From Thalassotalea sediminis (GTDB lineage Bacteria > Pseudomonadota > Gammaproteobacteria > Enterobacterales > Alteromonadaceae): a stretch of 64,000 nucleotides of DNA. Positions 35,997 through 44,392 of the stretch are shown piece by piece. The notes below the pieces were generated by a model. That model was not told where the DNA came from. It saw nothing but the letters and a program-made list of their open reading frames with translations, and did no database searches. The stretch is from contig NZ_AP027361.1 of NCBI RefSeq assembly GCF_030295915.1, positions 1,550,001 to 1,614,000 of the forward strand. The letters run 5' to 3'. Every line of letters begins with the position of its first letter. Positions within the stretch are counted from its first letter, which is position 1. Position numbers and translations under genes: made by a program.

Positions 35997-36706
35997 GTCC
36001 AACTCCTCAGCTATCACTGTCAGTTCATTTACCCGATGACGAAACGTTTGAAAGCTATCGTTCTGTAATCAATGAACCAGTAAGTAAACTATTATCGAGT
36101 TTTATTGCGCAAGAGCAATTAATAGATTCAGGTATTCATAGTGCTTACTTGTTTGGGTTGCACGGTGTAGGAAAATCACATTTATTGCATGCATGTTGTG
36201 CATTTGCGCAAGGCATAAATCTTAGCTCAGTTTGCCTTTCATTTAGCGAAAAAGATCAGCTTTCTCCTGAAATGTTGCAAGGGTTAGAGAACATTGACGT
36301 CATTTGTTTAGACGATATTCAGTTTGTTAGCCAAGATAAATCATGGCAACAAGCAATTTTTGACCTTTACAATCGGGTAATAGAACAAGATAAACGCATC
36401 ATTATTTCAGGTGATCAAGGCGTTAATGAGTTGGGTTTAACTTTGCCTGATTTAGCGTCTCGTTTAAGCTGGGGACATGTTATGCAAATAAAGCCGTTGT
36501 CTGATGATGAAAAGCTTGAAGCTTTGCAGTGCCGAGCACAACAACGTGGTCTTTACATTAGTGATGAAGTAGGGCGATTTTTGTTGGCAAGAATTAACCG
36601 AGAAATGACGAGTTTACTGGCAGCACTGGAAACGTTAGATAAAGCTTCAATAAGGGAACAGCGACGCATCACTATTCCCTTTATTAAAGAAGTATTATTG
36701 TCGTAG
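35993..36706 (+). CDS. hda: DnaA regulatory inactivator Hda
   Basis: A 237-residue AAA+ protein that, with the beta clamp, stimulates DnaA-ATP hydrolysis after replication starts. QLSLSV at residues 6-11 is the N-terminal beta-clamp binding motif (QLSLPL in E. coli). Walker A is GLHGVGKSH (55-63) and Walker B ICLDDI (about 105-109). The start is TTG at 35993, overlapping the TGA of the DUF2066 gene (TTGA), with GGGAG at 35983; it places the clamp motif as in E. coli. An in-frame TTG at 35981 also exists. Confidence 0.93.
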   Translation: MSPTPQLSLSVHLPDDETFESYRSVINEPVSKLLSSFIAQEQLIDSGIHSAYLFGLHGVGKSHLLHACCAFAQGINLSSVCLSFSEKDQLSPEMLQGLENIDVICLDDIQFVSQDKSWQQAIFDLYNRVIEQDKRIIISGDQGVNELGLTLPDLASRLSWGHVMQIKPLSDDEKLEALQCRAQQRGLYISDEVGRFLLARINREMTSLLAALETLDKASIREQRRITIPFIKEVLLS

Positions 36707-36716
36707 TTTATGTAAA

Positions 36717-38687
36717 TTAGTAAACAAATTTACGGCCATTACCATGACGAATTTCACCATTTTTAGGCAGTAAACGAGGGTCAACTTGTTTAGACTTAAC
36801 TGCTAAACGGTTCGCTAATGTATTCTCAGCACTATCAACGAGCTCAATACTGTCTCTCCAGCTTTTAGTTGTATCAAGCTGTGTAGCTGCAGGCATATTT
36901 TCCAAAATTTCAATTGCTTCAGTAGCAAACTCAGGAATAATGCGTTCTGTTACAAACTGTACTCGCGGTTTTATTTGTGGTTCACCTTCACGGCCACGTT
37001 GTCCCCATACAATGTCATCATAGTCTTGATCACTTACAGCAACATCACGGTCAACGCCATAACGTACTTTCATCATAAAGCCATCGAATAAAATCGCATA
37101 GTCTTCGCGTGTTGAACTATAACTATAAAACTGAGGTGCGCCTTCTGTTTTGAACATATTGGCAACATCTTCCATGGAGTAAGCTTTTTGTGTTTCAGTA
37201 ATCAAGGTTGGATCTTGAAAACGTACTTGACCAAGTTTGGTCATGTTATTTTGCTCACCGGTTGCCCAGCCTTGATCTAAAGGCAATGCACGCTGTAAGT
37301 CATCTGATTGAATCTCTTTATCAGTAAATAAGTTGTTTACTAACGTTAAGAAAGTGGCTGGATCACCATTTAATTCAGCCCAGCTTGTTGATGGGAAGTA
37401 GTCGTTAGCATGTGCAAGTTCGTGATAAAGCAATGAAGCAAAGTCATATTTTGCAGCAGACATACTCCGTGTAATACGCTCACTAATAGGGTAATAAAAG
37501 CTCGCATATTGATTGTTTTTTACGTATCGCCACGGAATTTCAAATTGTAATTCACTACCAAATCCTGCGCGATAATCTGGTGCTTGATTTATGGTATCGC
37601 GTTGTTCAGGTGTTTCCCATAAATCACTCGGATCAAGATAAATAGCACCTGTATATGGATGATAGAAAGAAGGACGAACGTCATAAGATAAGACAACCGC
37701 TGTGGTTGCTCTCAATAAGTTTTTAAAATCATTATGTTCGTCGTACTGTTCAAGAAATTTCTTAAACTGATCGCCCATCCATTTGTGGGAAACAACAACA
37801 CGATCCATAATATCGTTTACCGAAGGCGTTTCAGAGATATGCGCGATAAGCGGGGTTTGATTGAAATTGCATGACGTACTGTACGAGGCTTTATTTGAGT
37901 ACACGCAATCAATTAGTTTTTGACCTGCTGAGGAATTTTCATTGTATAAAAACACGTCGGCAACACGCTCAGGGAAAGGAACATAGCCTTCATTACCCAA
38001 TGGAGTGTTAGCATTTTCAACCAAAATAGCAATTTCGTCAGACACAGTCTCCCCGTTTACCGACCCTGATACGGTAAATGAAAGCAGTGTATCTTCAGTT
38101 ACATTAGGTGCATCAAAAAATACTGCAACTTTGCCATTCGTACTGTCTGCGGTGAATTGAACATTCGGACCTGCAGTTTGAGTCCAAGTCAATGAGTTTT
38201 GATCTTGCTCTTTATTGGCACTTGTCGAGAGACTATACGAAATTATAGACACACCATTACCTTCTATAACGGCATGCCCTAAACGCGCTGTTAAAGGCGC
38301 AATTGATTCTGTTACCGTAAAGTCGATTGAAAGTGACTTCTCCGAACTGCCGTCTTCCGTATACGTTACTTCGAAACTGTAATCGCCAGCAACCGTCGGG
38401 GTAAAGCCGATGACCTTACTGTTCATCGCATAAAACTGAGTGCTATTACCTGCCGTTTGTGACCATTTAATATTACTAATTGAGCTATCAGGTGCAAAAA
38501 GCACTAATTCTGTAGACTGGCCGATAGCGACTGTTTCTTCTAGCTGAATAATTTCGGCACTATCTGTCGTAGGCGTTGTAGGGGTTGGCGTAACTGGTGT
38601 TGTCGGTGTTTTAGACGAAGAAGAACCCCCGCCACCACAAGCAGAGAGGGCTATTCCTAATGTTATTGCGATAATAGATTTTTTCAT
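36717..38687 (-). CDS. Large lipoprotein with PKD-like domains and an HELAH zinc-peptidase motif
   Basis: I do not recognise this 656-residue protein as a named family. The signal peptide ends in a lipobox (IALSAC) followed by a Gly/Ser and Pro/Thr-rich linker. Two PKD/REJ-like domains follow (about 50-130 and 132-230), each with a WxQTAG-type motif (WSQTAGNSTQF, WTQTAGPNVQF). The C-terminal 420 residues contain HELAH at 422-426 in LLYHELAHANDYF, a possible zinc-binding HExxH motif of a gluzincin-type peptidase. It is probably an outer-membrane lipoprotein facing the surface. The third zinc ligand is not assigned. It is convergent with hda, with no clear terminator. Confidence 0.7.
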   Translation of the reverse strand: MKKSIIAITLGIALSACGGGGSSSSKTPTTPVTPTPTTPTTDSAEIIQLEETVAIGQSTELVLFAPDSSISNIKWSQTAGNSTQFYAMNSKVIGFTPTVAGDYSFEVTYTEDGSSEKSLSIDFTVTESIAPLTARLGHAVIEGNGVSIISYSLSTSANKEQDQNSLTWTQTAGPNVQFTADSTNGKVAVFFDAPNVTEDTLLSFTVSGSVNGETVSDEIAILVENANTPLGNEGYVPFPERVADVFLYNENSSAGQKLIDCVYSNKASYSTSCNFNQTPLIAHISETPSVNDIMDRVVVSHKWMGDQFKKFLEQYDEHNDFKNLLRATTAVVLSYDVRPSFYHPYTGAIYLDPSDLWETPEQRDTINQAPDYRAGFGSELQFEIPWRYVKNNQYASFYYPISERITRSMSAAKYDFASLLYHELAHANDYFPSTSWAELNGDPATFLTLVNNLFTDKEIQSDDLQRALPLDQGWATGEQNNMTKLGQVRFQDPTLITETQKAYSMEDVANMFKTEGAPQFYSYSSTREDYAILFDGFMMKVRYGVDRDVAVSDQDYDDIVWGQRGREGEPQIKPRVQFVTERIIPEFATEAIEILENMPAATQLDTTKSWRDSIELVDSAENTLANRLAVKSKQVDPRLLPKNGEIRHGNGRKFVY

Positions 38688-38757
38688 GATTCTTAAACTA
38701 CATTAATTGATTCAGTAAAATATTACCACATTTGTTAAATAAATGTTAATAACGTAG

Positions 38758-39153
38758 TTATTGTTCTTTATCTTTTGTTTTGCGAAGGCTTAAACCTAAT
38801 TCTTGACCACGGTATTTTGCGTAATAAGTGCCTGAAATAAACATCATTGTTGCAAAAACTAATTCGACTATTGCCCAGAAAAAGTCAGTAGATGATACCC
38901 ATAACGTCGTTAGTCCATGCAAGAAGTACCACATAACAATAAAATTTGACCAAGCAAATGTATAAGGGTTCCCTTGAATCATGCCTTTAAGAGGAAACAG
39001 CAAAGGTATAACAAAGAAAATCATGTTTAATGTCGGAGAAAGACTATCTGAGGGATTGAGCCATAATAGCCATAAAGGCATATATATTAATAATGAAAAA
39101 TAGCCAGTTAAGGCTATTTTTTTGTGCTGTTGTGTTGAAAAGTATTGCTTCAT
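38758..39153 (-). CDS. DUF2069 family membrane protein
   Basis: A 131-residue protein with four transmembrane segments and the DUF2069 pattern LIYMPLWLLWL, FPLKGMIQGNPYTFAWSNFI. E. coli has a homologue in the same neighbourhood. It is 11 bp downstream of the arsC-like gene and ends the bepA operon. Function unknown. Confidence 0.85.
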   Translation of the reverse strand: MKQYFSTQQHKKIALTGYFSLLIYMPLWLLWLNPSDSLSPTLNMIFFVIPLLFPLKGMIQGNPYTFAWSNFIVMWYFLHGLTTLWVSSTDFFWAIVELVFATMMFISGTYYAKYRGQELGLSLRKTKDKEQ

Positions 39154-39164
39154 TTGTCGAGATC

Positions 39165-39503
39165 TTACAATAAGGCTAATACGTTTTCGGGTGGACGGCC
39201 AATGATAGCCTGGTCACCTTTAACAACGATCGGACGCTCGATCAGTTTTGGCGTATTTGCCATCGCATTGATCAACGTATTATCATCAGCACCTTTTAAG
39301 TTTTGCTCTTTAAATTCAACTTCTTTTGTTCGCATCATTTCAATAGGAGAAACATTAAGTTTGTCGATAATTTGCTTGATTTGTGTCGTATTTAGTGGTG
39401 TTTTTAAGTATTCGACTATTTCAACCTCTGTGCCTTTGTCTTCTATCAGTTGTAATGTTTGGCGGCTCTTAGAGCATCTTGGGTTATGGTATATTGTTAA
39501 CAT
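39165..39503 (-). CDS. yfgD: ArsC/Spx-fold protein (YfgD-like arsenate reductase family)
   Basis: A 112-residue ArsC-family protein. NPRCSKSRQTL carries the nucleophile Cys10; LIERPIVV and GRPPENVLALL are typical of the YfgD subgroup. The family is annotated as arsenate reductase, but YfgD always accompanies bepA (yfgC) and a role in arsenate resistance is unproven; no ars operon is nearby. Seven bp separate it from bepA. Confidence 0.88.
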   Translation of the reverse strand: MLTIYHNPRCSKSRQTLQLIEDKGTEVEIVEYLKTPLNTTQIKQIIDKLNVSPIEMMRTKEVEFKEQNLKGADDNTLINAMANTPKLIERPIVVKGDQAIIGRPPENVLALL

Positions 39504-39510
39504 AATTTTC

Positions 39511-41028
39511 CTATTGACTTAATCGCTTGAGTTTTTCTTCTTGAGATTGAAATTGTAAAATTCGCGCTTTGATACGTTTGCGTATCAACGGAGCATCATC
39601 CGCATAATTATAACCTGTTTGTAGTTCATCGACAGCTCGAGAGAATCCGCCGAGTAACGCGAGTATCTCAGCTTTCGTTGCATGCATCATCGCCATTTTA
39701 TCTTGCTTACGATAAGCGATGGTAAGAAGATCATAAGCGATGTAGCTGTTAGGGTTTAAAATTAGAAACTCTTCTAATAATACCTCAGCTTGTGGAAATT
39801 TTTCTGCTTCGATTAATACGTTGGCGTAGTTAAGCACAACAACCTGATTATTTGGCATTAACGCATTCATTTTCGTGAGCATGGTTATGGCATTATCAAA
39901 CTGTTTGGTACTGATATATACGTCTGTTAATACATCGATATAAAATAAATTGTGCTCATCTTCTTTTAACAGCGATAATAGAATTTGTTTTGCTTTTTCA
40001 TACTCTTTATTTTCAAAGTAGGCAACCGCTAATGCGTACTCGGCAGCAGATTTAAAGGTGTATTGCTTTTTATCTATGCGTTTTTTGAAAAGCAATATAT
40101 TATTTTTTGCCTCTCCTTGGTAACGAGCTTCAATACGCGCTTTCGCTAAATAAAATGCCAAGCTTGGTGTAATCACTCTCGGCCTATAATTTTGAGCGCG
40201 TACGCGCGCTTCTGCAATTCGGGCTTCAGGTAAGGGGTGCGTTAATAACATCGCTGGTGGTTTACTTGTATAACGGTAGGTTTCTGCCATTTTACCAAAA
40301 AAGTTTGGGGCGCCCATTGGGTCAAAACCACTATCAACTAAAAGTTTAATGCCAACACGATCCGCTTCTTTTTCATTACCTCGAGTGTAGTTTATTGCCG
40401 CTTGTTGAGAAGCTGCAAGACTGGTACTTAAGGCAGCCATACCTACTGTTGGGTTGACCAATGTAAGTAGTATGCCCGAAATTAGTCCTGCTGTTGTTAG
40501 TGATTGACTTTGCTGTTGTGACTCTAATCTACGTGCCAAGTGACGTTGCGTAACGTGTGAAATTTCATGAGCAACAACAGAGGCTAACTCACTTTCAGTA
40601 TCTGCAGCTGTTAGTAACCCTGTATGTATACCAATATGACCACCAAAAAATGCAAAAGCATTCAGCTCTTGGTTATTAAGAAAAAAGAATTTGAAGTTGT
40701 AGTTAACATTAGTTGCATTTCGCACCATTCTATTGCCAAGGTCATTGATATATTCAATGAGTATAGGGTCATGGACAATTGGCTGTGTCGCACGAAGTTG
40801 TCTCATCATTGCGTCGCCTACTTGGCGCTCTTTTTCTATTGATAACGCACTTAAACCGGCACCACCTATGCTAGGTAATGTGTTTTTATTGTTGTCTTGT
40901 GCAGTGAGTTGACTAGAAAAAAATGCGCACGTTAAAAGCGCTGAATGAATAAGCGATTTAAAAGGTGAACGAGGGAATGAACGATGCGATAACACAGCTG
41001 ATTTTATCTTATACAAGTTTAAACTCAC
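39511..41028 (-). CDS. bepA: Beta-barrel assembly-enhancing protease BepA
   Basis: A 505-residue periplasmic M48 metalloprotease and chaperone that helps LptD and other barrels fold and degrades stalled ones. The zinc motif HEISH is at residues 154-158, a third ligand is likely in NEKEADRVG, and the regulatory His-switch segment LLTHPLPEAR (residues about 252-261) is present. TPR repeats fill the C-terminal half. The predicted signal sequence is preceded by a long N-terminal stretch; the assigned GTG overlaps the stop of the upstream gene (TAGTG), and an internal start nearer the signal peptide is possible. bepA-yfgD matches E. coli order. Confidence 0.92.
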   Translation of the reverse strand: MSLNLYKIKSAVLSHRSFPRSPFKSLIHSALLTCAFFSSQLTAQDNNKNTLPSIGGAGLSALSIEKERQVGDAMMRQLRATQPIVHDPILIEYINDLGNRMVRNATNVNYNFKFFFLNNQELNAFAFFGGHIGIHTGLLTAADTESELASVVAHEISHVTQRHLARRLESQQQSQSLTTAGLISGILLTLVNPTVGMAALSTSLAASQQAAINYTRGNEKEADRVGIKLLVDSGFDPMGAPNFFGKMAETYRYTSKPPAMLLTHPLPEARIAEARVRAQNYRPRVITPSLAFYLAKARIEARYQGEAKNNILLFKKRIDKKQYTFKSAAEYALAVAYFENKEYEKAKQILLSLLKEDEHNLFYIDVLTDVYISTKQFDNAITMLTKMNALMPNNQVVVLNYANVLIEAEKFPQAEVLLEEFLILNPNSYIAYDLLTIAYRKQDKMAMMHATKAEILALLGGFSRAVDELQTGYNYADDAPLIRKRIKARILQFQSQEEKLKRLSQ

Positions 41029-41621
41029 TAATCTACGTGACTTCTAAGCCCAATTTCTTGGCAAAATTGTGCGATGTTATAACCTATGACGTCTACAATC
41101 TCAAATGATTCCATTAATATATCGATTAATTCCATAACTTTAAAGTGAGCGAAACGGATCAGAGCTTGATCAGCAGCATCGCCTTTTTTGTAAGCAAATA
41201 TAATAAAAGACACCAATGAATTTATTCTAAACAGTAGCTGCATAGATTCTGGTTCCCAATGTATGAAAGGACATTTTGGATGTTTATGAATACCGTATTG
41301 CATTTGTTCGCCATTTATCATGGGAAAGCAATGGAGTTCGTAACTATGTTTAGTATAAATGTGTTGCAGCGCTATTTTAGGTTTTCGTTGTACCGTTATT
41401 TCGCCTTGTTCATCTCTCTTGCCTCCTAAAAAGGGCAAGTTCCATGTTTCTTTGTCTAAAATTTGTCGAAAGGGACTATCAAAACCATGTGTGAGTATAC
41501 TGTCTATTTCACTGAGTGCACTACTTGTTAATTGATAGATGGGTGGCACGTCTCCCCAAGTTAATTGTTTTTTCTTGGCATTGATCTTTTTGAGATCGTG
41601 GGAAGAGAGTGTTTTAGACAT
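41028..41621 (-). CDS. Unknown protein, translationally coupled to bepA
   Basis: I do not recognise this 197-residue cytoplasmic protein. It has no signal peptide and no membrane segments. It contains conserved-looking His/Cys-bearing segments (HKHPKCPFIHWEPES, AYKKGDAADQALIRFAHFK) and a C-terminal helical part ending IGYNIAQFCQEIGLRSHVD. The stop codon overlaps the bepA start (TAGTG), which implies coupling. It heads the bepA operon, divergent from the TusA-like gene. A role linked to envelope quality control is only guessed from position. Confidence 0.72.
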   Translation of the reverse strand: MSKTLSSHDLKKINAKKKQLTWGDVPPIYQLTSSALSEIDSILTHGFDSPFRQILDKETWNLPFLGGKRDEQGEITVQRKPKIALQHIYTKHSYELHCFPMINGEQMQYGIHKHPKCPFIHWEPESMQLLFRINSLVSFIIFAYKKGDAADQALIRFAHFKVMELIDILMESFEIVDVIGYNIAQFCQEIGLRSHVD

Positions 41622-41719
41622 TTAATTAAAGCCACATCATTAAATTAATCATATATGTTATTGTAATCGATTGTCGCAAATAAGATAATCGAACGAAAGT
41701 ATGGTTTGGTAAATGATTC

Positions 41720-41944
41720 ATGATTTATCAATATGACGGTAGCAAAGACAAGTGTCCTTTGCCTTTGGTAAAGATGCGTGTTTTGTTAAAGAAATTAACG
41801 GCTGACGATGTTTGTATTATTCAAATATCCGATCCAAGCTCTTTAATAGATATTCCAAAATTTCTGCAAAGTAAAGGTTATGATTTTCAACTGTCTCTCG
41901 TTAATTCTAAGGTGACAGAAATTCGTATAACAACAGGTAATTGA
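41720..41944 (+). CDS. TusA-family sulfur carrier-like protein
   Basis: A 74-residue TusA/SirA-family protein with the sulfur-carrier motif CPLPLVKMR (Cys12). It is four bp upstream of the PerM-type transporter and divergent from the bepA operon, an arrangement seen in Vibrio and Shewanella relatives. It is distinct from genuine tusA by its short length and context; function unknown. Confidence 0.88.
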   Translation: MIYQYDGSKDKCPLPLVKMRVLLKKLTADDVCIIQISDPSSLIDIPKFLQSKGYDFQLSLVNSKVTEIRITTGN

Positions 41945-41948
41945 TTAC

Positions 41949-43013
41949 ATGGTTTCATTTTTTTCTCAATGGTATAAACAAAAATTTTCTGACCCCCATG
42001 CGGTCACATTAGTGGTCATTTTAGTTGCTGCATTTTTATCGGTATATTTTTTATCTAGCCTATTAATGCCTGTATTTGTAGCAATTGCCATTGCATTCTT
42101 ACTCGATTTACCCGTTAACAGGCTTGCGAATATAGGTCTATCACGCAAATGGTCTACCGTTATTGTTGTTTCTATGTTCGTCGGGGTAACCTTAATTGCA
42201 ATGTTGGGTTTGATGCCGGTGATTTGGCGTCAAAGTAGTAATTTAATACAAGAAATTCCAACCATGTTGTCGCATGGACAAGAGTACTTATTAACATTGC
42301 CAGAAAAGTACCCTGAATTTGTTAAAGCGGAACAAATACAATCAGTATTAACGTTGGCGAATGAAAAGTTTATTGATTGGGGGCAGGTGATTTTACAAGC
42401 GTCGTTAAATTCAATATCTGATGTAGTTGCACTTATGATCTACCTCATTTTAGTACCAATAATGGTGTTCTTTTTTATCAAAGATAAGCAAGAGTTATTT
42501 TCAAGTTTTACTTCGTTTTTGCCTAAAGAGCGCCGTATGGCTTCACAAGTAGGTGAAGAAATGAACCGTCAAATCATGAATTATATCCGCGGTAAAGTGA
42601 TCGAGATTATTATCATCGGCACCATTTCAACAGTTACGTTTATGATTTTAGGGTTGAACTACTCGTTATTGTTAGGCGTACTGGTTGGCTTGTCGGTTTT
42701 AGTGCCCTATGTAGGCGCAACGTTAGTTACTTTTCCTGTTATGTTAGTGGCACTGTTTCAATGGGGACCTACGGCTGATTTTGGTTATGTAATGTTGGCA
42801 TATGGCATTATTCAAGCGTTAGATGGAAACTTATTGGTTCCGTTATTGTTTTCTGAAGCGGTAAACCTTCACCCGGTAACAATTATTATTGCGGTCATTT
42901 TGTTTGGTGGTTTATGGGGCTTTTGGGGGGTATTCTTTGCTATTCCATTAGCAACATTGGTTAAAGCGGTGTTAAATGCATGGCCTAGTACAGAGATCCC
43001 TGTTGAGCAGTAA
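41949..43013 (+). CDS. perM: PerM/AI-2E family transporter
   Basis: A 354-residue polytopic membrane protein of the AI-2E exporter superfamily (PerM, YfgO in E. coli). Eight hydrophobic segments are visible. VPIMVFFFIKDKQEL, GLSVLVPYVGATLVTFPV and LFGGLWGFWGVFFAIPLA are family motifs. The substrate is uncertain. The gene sits next to the bepA operon as in E. coli (perM and bepA are neighbours). Confidence 0.9.
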   Translation: MVSFFSQWYKQKFSDPHAVTLVVILVAAFLSVYFLSSLLMPVFVAIAIAFLLDLPVNRLANIGLSRKWSTVIVVSMFVGVTLIAMLGLMPVIWRQSSNLIQEIPTMLSHGQEYLLTLPEKYPEFVKAEQIQSVLTLANEKFIDWGQVILQASLNSISDVVALMIYLILVPIMVFFFIKDKQELFSSFTSFLPKERRMASQVGEEMNRQIMNYIRGKVIEIIIIGTISTVTFMILGLNYSLLLGVLVGLSVLVPYVGATLVTFPVMLVALFQWGPTADFGYVMLAYGIIQALDGNLLVPLLFSEAVNLHPVTIIIAVILFGGLWGFWGVFFAIPLATLVKAVLNAWPSTEIPVEQ

Positions 43014-43023
43014 CTAAAACGAT

Positions 43024-43047
43024 AAAGGCAGCGTTTGGCTGCCTTTT
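43024..43047. terminator. Terminator between perM and bcp
   Basis: AAAGGCAGC / GCTGCCTTT stem with a five-base loop, followed by T, between convergent genes. Confidence 0.8.
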
Positions 43048-43067
43048 ACTTGAATAACGTTGCAATA

Positions 43068-43535
43068 CTAACTTGCTAATACGTCTAGTACGACTTCATG
43101 ATGGTTTTTAGTTTTAAATTTATCAAATACATGTTTAATTTTACCGTCAAGTCCGATAAGAAAACTAATACGGTGAATGCCGTCATACTCGCGACCCATA
43201 AATTTTTTCAAACCCCAGACACCAAATTCGTCGGCAACTTTATGATCTTCATCAGATAACAATGTAAAGTTTAATTCATCTCGTTGACAGAATTTATTAA
43301 GTCGCTTGGGAGCGTCAGGGCTAATACCAAATACCACAGTATTATGCTGCTCTAAGGCTGCTTTGCTGTCTCGTAAATTTTGTGCTTGTACAGTACAGCC
43401 AGGTGTCATAGCTTTCGGATAAAAATACACAAGGATTTGCTTCTTACCAATATAATCAGCAAGGTTAACGGTTTGTTCGTTTTCGTCTAGTAAAGAAAAG
43501 AGTGGTGCATTATCACCAACTGTTAATGTATTCAT
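43068..43535 (-). CDS. bcp: Thioredoxin-dependent peroxiredoxin Bcp (PrxQ)
   Basis: A 155-residue PrxQ-type peroxiredoxin. The peroxidatic cysteine is Cys47 in YPKAMTPGCTVQAQ. Position 52, where E. coli Bcp has its resolving cysteine, is Gln here. The only other cysteine is Cys83 in NKFCQRDE, the pair known from the Cys47/Cys83 PrxQ enzyme of Xylella. It is therefore probably an atypical 2-Cys enzyme of that subgroup. It follows gcvR by 14 bp on the same strand, an arrangement conserved in gammaproteobacteria. Confidence 0.94.
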   Translation of the reverse strand: MNTLTVGDNAPLFSLLDENEQTVNLADYIGKKQILVYFYPKAMTPGCTVQAQNLRDSKAALEQHNTVVFGISPDAPKRLNKFCQRDELNFTLLSDEDHKVADEFGVWGLKKFMGREYDGIHRISFLIGLDGKIKHVFDKFKTKNHHEVVLDVLAS

Positions 43536-43549
43536 GCTTATGATCCTAA

Positions 43550-44080
43550 TTATAAAGAATGTTGGGTAACTTTTCTGATACGTCCTTGCACGTCAATTTG
43601 TTCACAAAGCGCAAAAAAATCATTTTCTAACTCTTCTATGGGCATATTTTTATTTAGTGCAATATGTACCATTGCACTCATATGATTGGTTTCAGGATCT
43701 ATGACTGACTTCAATGAAGAGATATCAATGTTTCGCGTTGCAAAAAAGGCAGTAACGGCTTTAAGGATACCAGGCTGGTCTATACCTGCATAATCAACTT
43801 GATAATGCTCAGTAAAGTTTTGTAATTTGTAATCAGACGTGCGTTTCATCATCGTGATTAAGTCTAGCTTAATAGCAACTGCTGGTAATTTACTCTCTAT
43901 TTGATTAATGGCCTTCGCACTACCTTTTAATAACATGATCATGGTAAATTCAAGACCAAAGATTGCCATTTTACTGTCTACTATATTACAGCCACACTCA
44001 CTAGCAAGTTTTGTTAAGTTACTAACACTACCTGTTCGATCAGGCCCCATGACAGTCAATACCAAATACTGTGATGACAT
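43550..44080 (-). CDS. gcvR: Glycine cleavage system transcriptional repressor GcvR
   Basis: A 176-residue protein with two ACT domains (about 5-80 and 95-170). MGPDRTGSVSNLTKLASECGCNIVDSKMA is the first ACT signature. In E. coli GcvR binds GcvA and represses gcvTHP when glycine is low. It precedes bcp in a small operon and is divergent from bamC. Confidence 0.9.
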   Translation of the reverse strand: MSSQYLVLTVMGPDRTGSVSNLTKLASECGCNIVDSKMAIFGLEFTMIMLLKGSAKAINQIESKLPAVAIKLDLITMMKRTSDYKLQNFTEHYQVDYAGIDQPGILKAVTAFFATRNIDISSLKSVIDPETNHMSAMVHIALNKNMPIEELENDFFALCEQIDVQGRIRKVTQHSL

Positions 44081-44392
44081 TTTTTACCCATATCAGTTTA
44101 AAAGGGGCGGTATTGTATCGAAATTTGCACAATAGTGCACCCGACAATCAATTGTTGTGTGATCAGCGATAAAGCAATAATGTTAATCGAAAACTGTTAA
44201 TCGCTAAGTTTTATAACCTTGTTTAACGTTTCAACTAAGAATAATTCTTGAGTTTGTAGGGGTCTACAAGTACCATGTAGCGCGTAAATTAAACCTTATA
44301 AATAATGAACTTTGTCTTAAACAAAGCGTCTATTTTGTCACTTACATTAGTCAAATGAATAATCATGTGTAGTGAATACGTTGGGAGTATGA
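44081..44392. other. gcvR-bamC intergenic region, dapA absent
   Basis: A 312-bp AT-rich gap. In many gammaproteobacteria dapA lies exactly here, between gcvR and bamC; no dapA fragment is visible in any frame. A short palindrome TTGTAG-GGGT-CTACAA (44254-44269) may be an operator. No RNA gene was recognised. Confidence 0.55.

Noticed and set aside
44254..44269. Palindrome TTGTAG-GGGT-CTACAA upstream of bamC as a riboswitch or terminator.
   Set aside because: Too short, no T tract, and no resemblance to a known riboswitch; it may be an operator or chance.
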